64,000 bases of DNA from a bacterium (GCA_021786295.1 JAJYNO010000026.1:1-64000); one strand, 5' to 3'; shown: positions 6,789 to 15,913, counted from the first letter of the stretch. The notes: generated by a model not told the origin, from the sequence alone. Numbers and translations are program-made.

Positions 6789-9700
6789 CTCTCCCCGCCT
6801 TCCGCCGGCTTAAGCTCCCCCAGCTCCGTCAGGGCCTCCTTCAGCTCCTTCTCGTGCTTCGTGCTCTCCAATGGCGCCAGAAGGCTGTAGGCGCAGGGCA
6901 CCACCAGCAGCGTCAGCAGCGTGGAGAAGAACATGCCGCCGATGACCACCAGGGCCATCGGCACGCGGGTCTCCGCGCCGGGCCCTATGCCCAGCGCGGG
7001 CGGGATGGCCGCGGCTATCGTGGCGAACGAGGTCATCAGGATCGGGCGCAGCCTTATAGGGCAGGCTTCGAGCAGCGCGTCGTGCACGCTGAGGCCCTTC
7101 TCCCGCCGTCGCACGTTGGTGAAATCCACCAGCAGGATCGAGTTCTTCTTGACTATGCCCATCAGCAGGATCATGCCGATCATGCTGTAGATGTTGAGCG
7201 ACTGATGTCCTATCAGGAGCGCGATGAAGGCGCCAGTTATGCTGAACGGCAGGGCCAGCAGCACCGTGAACGGGTGCAGGAAGCTGTTGAACTGCGACGC
7301 CAGCACCATGTAGGCCACGAACACGCCGAAGACCAGCGCCATGAGCAGGCTTGAGAAGGACTCCTTGAAGGTCTGGGAACCGCCCGAGAGGACCATGTGG
7401 TATCCCTCCGGCAGCAGCTCCTTGGCCTCCTTCTGCACCTCGGCCAGCGCGTCCCCCTGCGCCACGCCGGGGGCGGGGTTGGCGAAGACGGTGATGGCCC
7501 GCTCGCGGTTGTCGCGCGAGATGGAGAGCAGCGTGTTCTTCTGCACCACCTTCATCACGTCGGAGAGGTGGATCATCTCGCCCTGGTTGTTGCGCACCCA
7601 GATCTTGCCTATGTCCTTGGGGCTGCTGCGGTCCTTGTCCACCAGGCGCACGCGGATGTCGTAGCGCTTGCCGTTCTTGGTGTACTTGCCGACGCGTACG
7701 CCGCCTATCATCGCGTTGACCGTGTCACCGATCGTGGCCACGTCCACGCCGCGCGCGGCGGCCTTCTCGCGGTCCGGCACCACCTGAACCTCGGGCATGC
7801 CGGCCTGGTAGTCCGTGTCTATGTCCACCATCTTGCCGGAGGCCGCCATCTTCGCCCTCAGAGCCCGGGAGAGCTCGGCCAGTTTGTCCCAGTCGGGGCC
7901 GCGCAGGCTGACCTCCACCGGATAGCCGCGCTTGGCGGTGAAGCCGGCCTGCGAGAGGTCCTGTATCGAGAGGCGCGCTATTCCGGGGATCTTCTTCAGC
8001 GCCCGGCGCGTGTAGTTCATGATGTCCTGCTGCGTCGGCCTCTTCCCCCCCGGGGTCAGCGGCGCCCGGTCGGGCGGGTCCTTGAGCGTGAGGAACAGCA
8101 TGCCGCTGCTGATGCCACCCCCTCCGCCCACCATGGCGAAGTAATGCGCCACGTCCGGCTGCTTCATTACCCAGTCCTCGACCCTGCCCATGACCTTGGC
8201 GCTGTTGTCGAAGGAGGAGTCTATAGGCATCGAGACGCGCACCAGGAACTGGCTCTGGTCCTGCGACGGGGTGAATTCCATCGGCAGCTTCTCGGCTATG
8301 AGCAGAGAGGCCGCGAAGACCAGCGCGGCGACGATTATGGTCTTCCAGCGGTGGCGCAGGACTATCTCCAGACCCCGGCGGTAGAGGCGGGACACCGCCG
8401 CGAAGGCGGCGTCCACCCTGCGGCCCATGGCCGAGCTGCGGCCCGTGGTCACGAACTGCGAGCAGCGCATCGGGGAGAGGGTAAGGGCCTCCAGCAGAGA
8501 CAGCAGCACCGCGGCGGACATCGTGACGCCGAACTGGAAGAAGAACTTGCCGATGATGCCCTGCATGAAGATGACGGGCACGAAGATGGCCAGTATGGCC
8601 AGCGAGGCCGCTATGGCGGGGAAGGTTATCTCCCTGGCGCCGACGATGGCGGCCTTCACGCGGCCGTAGCCCATCTCATTGTAGCGCACGATGTTCTCCA
8701 GCATCATGATCGCGTCGTCCACGACGATGCCGATGGCCAGCGACAGGCCAAGCAGCGTGAACGTGTTGAGCGTGAAGCCCATGAAGTACAGGACCAGGAA
8801 CGCGCCGATAACGGACGTCGGGATGGCCAGCAGCACGTTCAGCGTGGAGGACCACGAGCCCAGGAACAGCCAGCAGACGAAGCCGGTCAGCAGCGCCGAG
8901 AGCAGCAGCGTGAAGTTGAGTTCGTGCGTGGACTGGGCTATGAACCGGGTGGTGTCGTTGACCACCCGCAGACGCATCCCTTTCGGCAGGAAGGGCTGCA
9001 GCTGCTGCACGCGCTTCCGCACGGCGTCGGCCACCTCCACCGCGTTGGCCCCGCGCTGTTTCATTATACCTATGCCGACGGAGAGCTTGCCGTCGGTATG
9101 CGCGATGCGGCGGATGTCGTCGAGGCCGTCCTCCACCGTGGCCACGTCCCTGATGTGGTACGTCTTCCAGATGTGGGCCCCGCCGCGCCCGGTTATCACC
9201 AGGTCCCCGAACTGCTCGGGGGTGACGGCCTCGCCCATCACGCGCACGTTCATCTCTTTGGGGCCGGCGTCGATGTAGCCCGCCGGCGTCTCCACGTGCT
9301 GGTTCTCCACCGTGTTGATGACGTCGTCCACGGTGAGCTGCTTGGCGTTCAGCTTGTTCATGTCCACCCAGATGCGCATGTTCGGGGACACGAAGCCGCC
9401 CATGTCCACGTCGCCGACGCCAGCTATCGTGGTGAACTGACCCTCCAGCGTGTCGTTGGCGTAGGTCATCAGGTCCTTCAGCGGCACGTCGCCGCTCAGG
9501 GACACTCGGATTATCGGCTGGTCCTCCGGGTTGCTCTTGGTTATCGTGGGCGGGTCTATGTCCTTGGGGAGATCGCGCTGCACCTCGGAGATCTTGGCCT
9601 GCACCTCCTGCATGGCCACGTCGATGTTCTGGTCCAGGCCGAACTCTATCGTGATATTGCACTGGCCGTCCTTCGAGACCGAGGAGACGTCCTTGATGTC

Positions 9701-9925
9701 CTGTATGCCCATCACGGCGCCTTCTATTACGTCGGCCACCTGGGTCTCCATCACCTCGGGCGCCGCGTTCTCGAGCGTCACGCTGACGGTGACCACGGGG
9801 TAGTCCACGTCCGGCATCTGGCTGATGCCCATCTTCGTGAAGCCGATCCAGCCGAAGACTATCAGTCCCAGCATCAGCATCCAGGCGAAGACAGGGTTCT
9901 TGATGGAATAGTCGGAAAGGGTCAT
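6785..9925 (-). CDS. RND efflux permease, HAE1 family
   Basis: 1046 residues, normal for an AcrB/MdtB-type inner-membrane proton antiporter. It starts with the usual short cytoplasmic helix and TM1 (MTLSDYSIKNPVFAWMLMLG) and has the large periplasmic pore domains. The proton-relay Asp pair is present in TM4 (GIVVDDAIMMLEN) and the matching Lys in TM10 (GIVKKNSILLVDF). It is the third gene of a TetR-TolC-RND operon, with one base between the TolC stop and this start. No periplasmic adaptor gene is present. The substrate cannot be told from sequence; drug, dye or solvent export is typical of HAE1. Confidence 0.92.
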   Translation of the reverse strand: MTLSDYSIKNPVFAWMLMLGLIVFGWIGFTKMGISQMPDVDYPVVTVSVTLENAAPEVMETQVADVIEGAVMGIQDIKDVSSVSKDGQCNITIEFGLDQNIDVAMQEVQAKISEVQRDLPKDIDPPTITKSNPEDQPIIRVSLSGDVPLKDLMTYANDTLEGQFTTIAGVGDVDMGGFVSPNMRIWVDMNKLNAKQLTVDDVINTVENQHVETPAGYIDAGPKEMNVRVMGEAVTPEQFGDLVITGRGGAHIWKTYHIRDVATVEDGLDDIRRIAHTDGKLSVGIGIMKQRGANAVEVADAVRKRVQQLQPFLPKGMRLRVVNDTTRFIAQSTHELNFTLLLSALLTGFVCWLFLGSWSSTLNVLLAIPTSVIGAFLVLYFMGFTLNTFTLLGLSLAIGIVVDDAIMMLENIVRYNEMGYGRVKAAIVGAREITFPAIAASLAILAIFVPVIFMQGIIGKFFFQFGVTMSAAVLLSLLEALTLSPMRCSQFVTTGRSSAMGRRVDAAFAAVSRLYRRGLEIVLRHRWKTIIVAALVFAASLLIAEKLPMEFTPSQDQSQFLVRVSMPIDSSFDNSAKVMGRVEDWVMKQPDVAHYFAMVGGGGGISSGMLFLTLKDPPDRAPLTPGGKRPTQQDIMNYTRRALKKIPGIARLSIQDLSQAGFTAKRGYPVEVSLRGPDWDKLAELSRALRAKMAASGKMVDIDTDYQAGMPEVQVVPDREKAAARGVDVATIGDTVNAMIGGVRVGKYTKNGKRYDIRVRLVDKDRSSPKDIGKIWVRNNQGEMIHLSDVMKVVQKNTLLSISRDNRERAITVFANPAPGVAQGDALAEVQKEAKELLPEGYHMVLSGGSQTFKESFSSLLMALVFGVFVAYMVLASQFNSFLHPFTVLLALPFSITGAFIALLIGHQSLNIYSMIGMILLMGIVKKNSILLVDFTNVRRREKGLSVHDALLEACPIRLRPILMTSFATIAAAIPPALGIGPGAETRVPMALVVIGGMFFSTLLTLLVVPCAYSLLAPLESTKHEKELKEALTELGELKPAEGGER

Positions 9926-9926
9926 A

Positions 9927-11192
9927 TTATCTGGACGTCAGGCCGGCGGAGATCTCCAGCTTGATCAGCGCGAGGGCCGCGCTGTCGTGCGCCTGCGCGA
10001 GCGAGAGGCGCGCCTGCTCAACCGTGACCAGCGCGCTCAGCACGTCAAGATTGGTGACCAGGCCCAGCTTGTAGTCCTCCTGCTGGAGCCGGGCGTTCTC
10101 CTTGGCCAGCCTGATGGCGTCCACCAGGCTGTCGGTCTGCAGCGAGAGGAAGTGGAAGTCGTCATAGGCCGAGCGCACGTCGCTGAGCGCCTGCCGCTCG
10201 GCCAGCCGCACGCCCAGGGCGGCCGAACGCTTGGCCGCGTTGGCGGAGTCGCGCTGGGCGGCCGCGGAGCCTCCCGTGTAGAGCGGCAGCGAGAGCGTCA
10301 GCGCGCCGTCCCAGCGGTCCGCCGGTTTCGGGGCCGGATCGCGCAGGACGTAGTAGTCACCGGAGGCGGTCACCGACGGCCACAGGTTGTGGCCCTGGAC
10401 GTCGGCCTGGTAGGAGGCGGCCTCGTAGGCCTTGCGCTGCGCCTCTATGTCCGGCCGCAGCAGGGCCGCGCTGAGGTAGGTCTTCAGCTCCGTCTGCGAG
10501 CGGCGCGGCAGTTCCCTCGGGGCCAGGTCCTCGTCCAGGCCCGTCAGGAAGCGGAGCACCTGCTGCGCCAGCCCCTCGGAGGCGGCCGAGTTCAGGTAGG
10601 CGGCCCTGTCCTGGGCCAGCTGGGTCTGCGCGGTGACGACCTCGCTGACGCGGGAGCGCCCTATGTCTACCCTGGCCTGCAGCTCGGCTATGCGCCGCGC
10701 GTCCACGTCTATCTGTCCGCGGCGTATGACCAGCTCGCGCTGCGCTTCGTGCAGCGTTAGATAGGCCTGAGCGACGGTGAGGTAGAAAAGCTGCGTCGCG
10801 CGGGCCAGGGCCAGCTTCGCGGAGCCGGTCCTGGAGGCAGCGGCCTTGGCGTTGAGATAGTCGCGCATGCCCGAAAAGACGGAATAGGCCGCCGTGAGAT
10901 AGCCCTTGTTCTGCGTGTCGGCGTTCTGCTGCTTGTAGGCGGAGCCCGTAAAAGCCAGGGTTGGCCTGAAGGCCGCGCCAGCCAGCCGTTCCGCGTCCTC
11001 AAGCTGCGTCACGCCCTCGCCCTGCTGCGCGAGGACCTCGCTCTTGGCCAGGGCCAGCCGGTATGCCTCTGGCAGCGTGATCTGCCGCATGGTGTCGGTG
11101 GAGATCTCCTCGACGGGGGAGGTGGAGACGTTCTGGGCCGCCAGGGCGCAGGGTATCAGCTGGAGCAGCGAGAGCATAAAGACGCGTTTCAT
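9927..11192 (-). CDS. TolC-family outer membrane efflux channel
   Basis: 421 residues. N-terminal signal peptide (MKRVFMLSLLQLIPCALAA), then two OEP repeats. The first begins ITLPEAYRLALAKSEVLAQQ and the second is the matching long-helix half from about residue 230 (LRPDIEAQRKAYEAA). Beta-barrel strands are seen in LAFTGSAYK and VTASGDYYV, and GLVTNLDVLSALVTVEQAR is the typical C-terminal helix. It would form the trimeric outer-membrane duct for the RND pump encoded next. The start overlaps the TetR stop by four bases (ATGA). Confidence 0.9.
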   Translation of the reverse strand: MKRVFMLSLLQLIPCALAAQNVSTSPVEEISTDTMRQITLPEAYRLALAKSEVLAQQGEGVTQLEDAERLAGAAFRPTLAFTGSAYKQQNADTQNKGYLTAAYSVFSGMRDYLNAKAAASRTGSAKLALARATQLFYLTVAQAYLTLHEAQRELVIRRGQIDVDARRIAELQARVDIGRSRVSEVVTAQTQLAQDRAAYLNSAASEGLAQQVLRFLTGLDEDLAPRELPRRSQTELKTYLSAALLRPDIEAQRKAYEAASYQADVQGHNLWPSVTASGDYYVLRDPAPKPADRWDGALTLSLPLYTGGSAAAQRDSANAAKRSAALGVRLAERQALSDVRSAYDDFHFLSLQTDSLVDAIRLAKENARLQQEDYKLGLVTNLDVLSALVTVEQARLSLAQAHDSAALALIKLEISAGLTSR

Positions 11193-11782
11193 GTTTTTTT
11201 CCTCGTTCCGTTCAGAAAGATCTCCAGCACGCGCCGCGCGCGCGCCTCCACCGGCAGCCGGTGCCCGGCCGCTCTTGCGTAGGTGTTGGATCCGCGGCAG
11301 AGGCCGAACAGCGCGGAGGCCGCGAAAAGCGGGTCCTCCAGGCGCAGCAGGCCCCCGGAGACGCAGAGTTCCAGGATCGAAGCGATGAGCTGCATGTTGG
11401 CGGCGAAGCGTTCCTTGAGCGCCTCACGCCTGGCCCCGGAGAGAGGCATCCCCCCGGAATAGCCTGTGATGTCCCTGCGCCTGTCGAACTGGTTGAGCAG
11501 CGCCAGGACCAGTTCCTCCAGCAGTTTCCCCGGAGGCAGGCCGGAGGACGCCAGCCTGCGCAGGCGGGAGTGCAGGTCCTCCACCATCGCGGCGAAGACG
11601 GCCAGCAGCAGGTCCTCCTTTTTCCTGTAGTAAAGGAAAAGAGTGCCTTTGGCCAGGCCGGCCTCCCTGGCGACCTCTTCCATCGTCATCGCGGAGAAAC
11701 CGCGGACCGCCATGACGCGCGTGGCCGCCTGGGTTATAGCCCGCTCCCGCTCCTGTTTTTCGGAATCAGTTAAAGGCCTCAT
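11189..11782 (-). CDS. TetR/AcrR family repressor of the efflux operon
   Basis: About 197 residues from the ATG at 11782. An alternative TTG at 11794 would add four residues. The N-terminal HTH is canonical: AATRVMAVRGFSAMTMEEVA, then REAGLAKGTLFLYYRKKEDLL. The C-terminal ligand domain is divergent, as usual. It is the first gene of the TetR-TolC-RND operon. A perfect palindrome overlaps its start codon and promoter, which points to autoregulation with release by a pump substrate. There is no Shine-Dalgarno sequence before the ATG. Confidence 0.88.
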   Translation of the reverse strand: MRPLTDSEKQERERAITQAATRVMAVRGFSAMTMEEVAREAGLAKGTLFLYYRKKEDLLLAVFAAMVEDLHSRLRRLASSGLPPGKLLEELVLALLNQFDRRRDITGYSGGMPLSGARREALKERFAANMQLIASILELCVSGGLLRLEDPLFAASALFGLCRGSNTYARAAGHRLPVEARARRVLEIFLNGTRKKT

Positions 11783-11804
11783 AATGACCGACAAGTCATT
11801 ATGA
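11779..11804. promoter_or_regulatory. TetR operator palindrome over the promoter and start codon
   Basis: Perfect inverted repeat TCATAATGAC-CGACAA-GTCATTATGA (arms 11779-11788 and 11795-11804). The right arm on the minus strand contains TATCAT/CATAAT, a likely -10, and the left arm contains the ATG at 11782. Bound repressor would cover both the -10 and the translation start of the tetR-tolC-RND operon. Size and symmetry match operators of TetR-family dimers. Confidence 0.75.
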
Positions 11805-11836
11805 TAGCAAAAAAACCGGAAAAAATCCCGCCGCTC

Positions 11837-12925
11837 CTACGGCTTCTTGACGAACTGCCAGACCAGTTCCGCGGTCCTGGCCATGTCGTCCAGGAGGACA
11901 TATTCTCCAGCCGCCCCCGGATGCATCACGCCGGTACCCAGGGCCAGGGCCGGCACGCCGCGGGCGTTGATGGCGTTGGCCTCTCCCCCCGGGGCGGAGC
12001 CGGCGGGCACCGGCGTCAGGCCGGCCCCCCTGATGGCCAGTTCCGCCTGGCGGCACAGGTCCGCCCCTTGCGCATGAACGTACGGGGCGTATTCCCAGGA
12101 CCATTTGAAGGCCGCTCCGCCTCCGGCGGCGGAGGCGGCCTTCTCGAATTCGCCCTTTATGCGTTCCAGCAGCGGCAGGGCCTTGCCCTCCTCCATCGCC
12201 CTCACCTGCCCGCGGGCCAGGGCGGCGGGCGGGACTATGGCCGTGCCGGCCCCGCCGGCGATCGTCCCGATGTTGGACGTCGTGTCCGGATCGTGCCGGC
12301 CCCAGGGGAAGGCGGCGATGGCCCTGGCCGCGATGCTGATGGCGCAGACCCCCTGCTCGGGGGAGGCGGCATCGGCGGCCCTGCCCAGCACGTCAGCCGA
12401 GAAAAGCGCGATGCCCGGGGAAGAGACCGTGTAGGACCCTACGGGCAGGCCCGGGGCAAGAACGAAGGCTCCGCGCACGCCCGGCGGCAGCTCCAGATGC
12501 TTCGCGCCGGCGGTATTGCCGCAGCCGCGGGTGGTGAAGGCCAGCGTGAAGGGGCGCAGCGGCTGGTTGACGCTGACGGCGCGCTCCAGCGCGTAGAGCA
12601 CGGCGGCCAGCGGCGCCCGCCCGTCCGCCCCGGGAGCCCCGCCTTCGCCGGTTACCCGGTCGAAGGAGAGCACCTGCTTCACGCGCGAGGTGTGCCGCAG
12701 CGTGTCCATGTGCGCCACCAGCGCGAAGGTCCCGCCCCCCCCGACGTGGCAGACCACGTTGCTGGTGTTGGAAAGCGCCGCGGCGGCGGAGCCGTCGGCC
12801 CGCGCCTGAAAGCCGAGGTTCTTCAGGAAGGAAAGCAGGCGGCTGGCCACCTGGGCCTCCTTGCCCGGCACGCCGTCCAGCCTGGCCAGCTCCAGGAACA
12901 GGTCCGTCAGACGTCTGTTAGCCAT
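11837..12925 (-). CDS. M20-family peptidase paralogue, catalytic residues lost
   Basis: 362 residues with an M20/PepT-like fold. The first metal motif AHMDT and the bridging-Asp motif (GADGRAP for GADDKAG) are present. The base-plus-ligand motif PDEE of PepT is replaced by TTRGCGN, and the next ligand (VDG) by LAPG. A late His (VMHPG) remains. With the general base Glu and two metal ligands gone, it is probably inactive as a peptidase. It is co-oriented with and ten bases downstream of pepT, so a regulatory or scaffold role, or decay after duplication, are both possible. The reading frame is intact and codon use is like the neighbours. Confidence 0.7.
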   Translation of the reverse strand: MANRRLTDLFLELARLDGVPGKEAQVASRLLSFLKNLGFQARADGSAAAALSNTSNVVCHVGGGGTFALVAHMDTLRHTSRVKQVLSFDRVTGEGGAPGADGRAPLAAVLYALERAVSVNQPLRPFTLAFTTRGCGNTAGAKHLELPPGVRGAFVLAPGLPVGSYTVSSPGIALFSADVLGRAADAASPEQGVCAISIAARAIAAFPWGRHDPDTTSNIGTIAGGAGTAIVPPAALARGQVRAMEEGKALPLLERIKGEFEKAASAAGGGAAFKWSWEYAPYVHAQGADLCRQAELAIRGAGLTPVPAGSAPGGEANAINARGVPALALGTGVMHPGAAGEYVLLDDMARTAELVWQFVKKP

Positions 12926-12935
12926 AGCGTCCCCG

Positions 12936-14168
12936 CTATTCGGCCCACTTGCGGGCCAGGTTTATCAGGACTTCCAGGGACTTGTTCATGCCGTCCAGCG
13001 AGACCCACTCGTAGCGGCCGTGATAGTTGTAGCCGCCGGTAAAGACGTTGGGCGTCGGCAGCCCCATGAAGGAGAGCCTGGAACCATCCGTGCCGCCCCG
13101 GACCGGCTTGATCTCCGGGGTGAGGCCGGCCGCGCGCACCGCCGCCAGCAGGTTGGACATGACCTCGGGGCGCCTGGAGATGACAGCCTTCATGTTGCGG
13201 TACTGTTCCTTGAACGAGAGCTCTATCTTCGCCAGCGGGTGTTTGAGCCGCGCTGCGGCCACGATGGCCTCCAGCTGCCGCTCCATAGCCTTCAGTTTCT
13301 TCAGGTCGTGGTCCCGGACTATACCGGAGACCTCGGCCTTTTCGGTCTCCGCCGCGATGTCCGTGAACATCACGAAGCCCTCGCGGCCCTCGGTGGTCTC
13401 CGGCAGCAGGTTCTCGGGCCAGGAGGCCACTATCTCCGCTGCGACGCGCGCGGCGTTGGCCATGGCGTTCTTGGCCGAGCCGGGATGCACGCTCTTGCCG
13501 GCCACTTTCAGCGTCAGACCGTCGGCGTTGAAGGTCTCCTCCTCGACGGTCCCGGTCACGTCGCCGTCGACGGTGTAGGCCGCGTCGGCCCCGAAAGCCT
13601 TCACGTCGAAATGCTCCACGCCCCGCCCGACCTCCTCGTCCGGAGTAAAGCCGATCTTCAGCGTCCCGTGCGGGACCTCCGGATGTTTCAGCAGGTACTC
13701 GGCCGCTGTCATGATTATCGCCAGGCCGGCCTTGTCGTCGGCCCCCAGCAGGGTGTCGCCGGAGGCGGTTACGATGTCCTCGCCCTTGTGCGCGGCCAGC
13801 TCCGGACAGCCGCGGACGTTCAGCACCACGCCAAGCCGGCGGCTGATCACGATATCCCCGCCTTTCCAGGCGCGGTGAAGCTGAGGCTTCACGCCCTTGC
13901 CGGGGGCGGCGGGGGCGGTATCCATGTGGGCCAGCAGCCCGATGACCGGCTTCCGTCCTTTCACCGTAGCCGGGACCTCGGCGGTGACGTAGCCGTACCG
14001 GTCGAGCCGCACCTTCTTCGCGCCTACCGCCCTGAGTTCGTCGGCCAGCATCCTGGCCAGGACCAGCTGCCTGTGCGTGGACGGAAAGGTCCCGGACCTC
14101 TCGTCGCTCTGGGTGTCCACCTTCACGTACCTTTCAAGCCGCCGGTAAAGTTCAGTCTTGAGCTGCAT
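12936..14168 (-). CDS. pepT: Peptidase T (tripeptide aminopeptidase)
   Basis: 410 residues, the normal PepT length. All dinuclear-zinc and catalytic motifs are visible: LLAHMDTAP, TLLGADDKAG, GFTPDEEVGRG, YTVDGDVTG and the late His in GYNYHGRYEW. It removes the N-terminal residue from tripeptides in the cytoplasm, feeding amino-acid use. Start: ATG at 14166-14168 with GGAGG about five bases upstream on the minus strand. It is divergent from the phosphate transporter pair, with overlapping promoters, and followed by its degenerate paralogue. Confidence 0.92.
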   Translation of the reverse strand: MQLKTELYRRLERYVKVDTQSDERSGTFPSTHRQLVLARMLADELRAVGAKKVRLDRYGYVTAEVPATVKGRKPVIGLLAHMDTAPAAPGKGVKPQLHRAWKGGDIVISRRLGVVLNVRGCPELAAHKGEDIVTASGDTLLGADDKAGLAIIMTAAEYLLKHPEVPHGTLKIGFTPDEEVGRGVEHFDVKAFGADAAYTVDGDVTGTVEEETFNADGLTLKVAGKSVHPGSAKNAMANAARVAAEIVASWPENLLPETTEGREGFVMFTDIAAETEKAEVSGIVRDHDLKKLKAMERQLEAIVAAARLKHPLAKIELSFKEQYRNMKAVISRRPEVMSNLLAAVRAAGLTPEIKPVRGGTDGSRLSFMGLPTPNVFTGGYNYHGRYEWVSLDGMNKSLEVLINLARKWAE

Positions 14169-14207
14169 GCTTCCTCCGTGATGTCTTTTTGGGGCCCGCG
14201 CAAAAAG

Positions 14208-14235
14208 GATATAATTAAAGTATCACGTTTTTCAA
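14208..14235 (-). promoter_or_regulatory. pepT promoter overlapping the divergent phosphate promoter
   Basis: On the minus strand TTGAAA (14230-14235) is followed after 16 bases by TATATC (14208-14213). This -10 overlaps the plus-strand TATAAT at 14210-14215 used by the DUF47/PiT pair, so only one polymerase could bind at a time. Confidence 0.45.
14210..14215 (+). promoter_or_regulatory. -10 box of the DUF47/PiT operon
   Basis: TATAAT lies 29 bases before the ATG at 14245. An AAGGAGAGG Shine-Dalgarno starts at 14234, so this operon has an ordinary short leader. The -35 region (TTTTGG) is weak. Confidence 0.5.
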
Positions 14236-14244
14236 GGAGAGGCT

Positions 14245-14871
14245 ATGGCGTTCAACTTGCTGCCGAAAGAGGGCAAATTCTTCGAGTTCCTGAGCATGCA
14301 GGCAGAGAACATCGTGAAGGCCGCGGCCGCCTTCAAGGAGGCGGTCAAGGCCGGGCCTTTCAGCGAGGAGACCGTCCGGAAGATAAAGGACTTCGAGCAC
14401 GAGGGCGACACCCTGGCCCACGAGATCGCGGACATGCTCAACCGCACGTTCATCACGCCGATAGACCGAGAGGACATCTACTCGCTGTCCAACAACCTCG
14501 ACGACGTCCTGGACATGGTCAACTCCATGACCAACCGGATCCACCTCTACAGGCTGAACCCCTCCAACGACGGCATGATCGCCTTCGCCGACAACATCGG
14601 CCAGGCCGCGCACGCGCTGTCCAACGCGGTCAGGCACATGCACGACACCAAGCGCGCGCGCCGCGTGCTGGACTACTGCATAGAAGTCAACAGGCTGGAG
14701 AACATGGGCGACCAGCTGCGCGACAAGACCATCAGCGGCCTCTTCGAGCACGAGAAAGACCCGATAATGGTCATAAAGTGGAAGGAGATCTACGAGGGGG
14801 CCGAGGCCACGCTGGACACCTGCGAGCATGTGGCCAAGGTTATAGAGGCCATCCTGGTCAAGCATGGATAG
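14245..14871 (+). CDS. DUF47 (PhoU-like) regulator of phosphate transport
   Basis: 208 residues, all-helical, TIGR00153/DUF47 family. It has the PhoU-like metal-binding motifs IKDFEHEGDTLAHEI and ITPIDREDIYSLSNNLDDVLD, including the E-x-x-x-D and D-x-x-D patterns. Proteins of this family are encoded next to PiT transporters and are thought to control their activity. Here the gene overlaps the PiT gene by eight bases. Confidence 0.9.
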   Translation: MAFNLLPKEGKFFEFLSMQAENIVKAAAAFKEAVKAGPFSEETVRKIKDFEHEGDTLAHEIADMLNRTFITPIDREDIYSLSNNLDDVLDMVNSMTNRIHLYRLNPSNDGMIAFADNIGQAAHALSNAVRHMHDTKRARRVLDYCIEVNRLENMGDQLRDKTISGLFEHEKDPIMVIKWKEIYEGAEATLDTCEHVAKVIEAILVKHG

Positions 14872-15886
14872 CGCCATAGCCTTCAACGCCACTTTCTTCT
14901 CCGTAGCCGGACTGGTACTGCTGGCGCTGGTCTTCGATTTCCTGAACGGCTTTCACGACGCCGCCAATTCCATAGCCACGATAGTCAGCACGCGCGTGCT
15001 GACGCCGCGCCAGGCCGTGGTCTGGGCAGCGTTCTTCAACTTCGTAGCCTTCTTCTTCTTCAGCCACGCCGTAGCGGCGACGATGGGAAAGGGGCTGGTG
15101 GACATTTCGGTGATAGACTTCCGCGTGATCTTCGCCACGCTGGTCGGGGCCTGCGTCTGGGATATCCTCACCTGGTATTACGGCATGCCCACCAGTTCCT
15201 CTCACGCGCTGATAGGGGCGCTCGCCGGCGCGGCCGTGGTGAAGGCCGGCACCTTACGGGTGCTGATCATGGGCACCCTGGCCAAGGTCATAGCCTTCAT
15301 GCTGCTCTCGCCGCTGCTGGGGATGGCGCTTGGGCTGCTCTTCGGCGTGCTGACCTACCGCCTGCTGGCCAGGACGCCGCCCAGCAAGGTGAACCAGTGG
15401 TTCCAGAAGGGGCAGTTCGTCTCCGCGGCGGCCCTCAGCCTGGGCCACGGCGGCAACGACTCGCAGAAGACGATGGGCATCATCACCGGGCTCCTGTTCA
15501 GCTCGGGCTACCTGCACGGCAGCTTTTACGTGCCGGACTGGGTGGCGATGCTGTGCTACACGGCGATGGGCCTGGGCACGCTGTTCGGCGGCTGGCGCAT
15601 CGTCAAGACGCTGGGGCACAAGATCTCCAAGCTCAAGCCCGTGGACGGCTTCTGCACCGAGGCCGGAGCCGCGGTCACCCTCTACATCTCCTCGGCCATG
15701 GGCGTGCCTGTCAGCACCACGCACATCATCACCGGCTCCATAATGGGAGTCGGCACGATGAAGCGCTTCAGCGCTGTGCGCTGGGGGGTCGCCGGGGAAA
15801 TAGTCTGGGCCTGGGTCCTTACGATACCCGGCGCGGCGCTGATCGCGGCGCTGACCTACGAGCTTTCCAGGCTCCTGGTCCGCTGA
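14864..15886 (+). CDS. pit: Inorganic phosphate transporter, PiT family
   Basis: 340 residues with about ten hydrophobic segments. The two inverted PiT repeats are visible: DFLNGFHDAANSIATIVSTRVL near residue 30 and LSLGHGGNDSQKTMG near 195, each with the G-x-N/H-D signature. SSSHALIGALAG and VSTTHIITGSIMGVG form the matching half-repeats. It takes up phosphate with a cation. Its start lies inside the DUF47 gene, so the two are translationally coupled. Confidence 0.92.
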   Translation: MDSAIAFNATFFSVAGLVLLALVFDFLNGFHDAANSIATIVSTRVLTPRQAVVWAAFFNFVAFFFFSHAVAATMGKGLVDISVIDFRVIFATLVGACVWDILTWYYGMPTSSSHALIGALAGAAVVKAGTLRVLIMGTLAKVIAFMLLSPLLGMALGLLFGVLTYRLLARTPPSKVNQWFQKGQFVSAAALSLGHGGNDSQKTMGIITGLLFSSGYLHGSFYVPDWVAMLCYTAMGLGTLFGGWRIVKTLGHKISKLKPVDGFCTEAGAAVTLYISSAMGVPVSTTHIITGSIMGVGTMKRFSAVRWGVAGEIVWAWVLTIPGAALIAALTYELSRLLVR

Positions 15887-15913
15887 TCCCCGCCGGCCAT
15901 CCTACATCTCCCG

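Noticed and set aside
7397-9964. 855-codon open frame antisense to the RND permease
   Set aside because: It is a high-GC shadow of a clear RND gene, with His/Gly/Arg-rich content and no domain.
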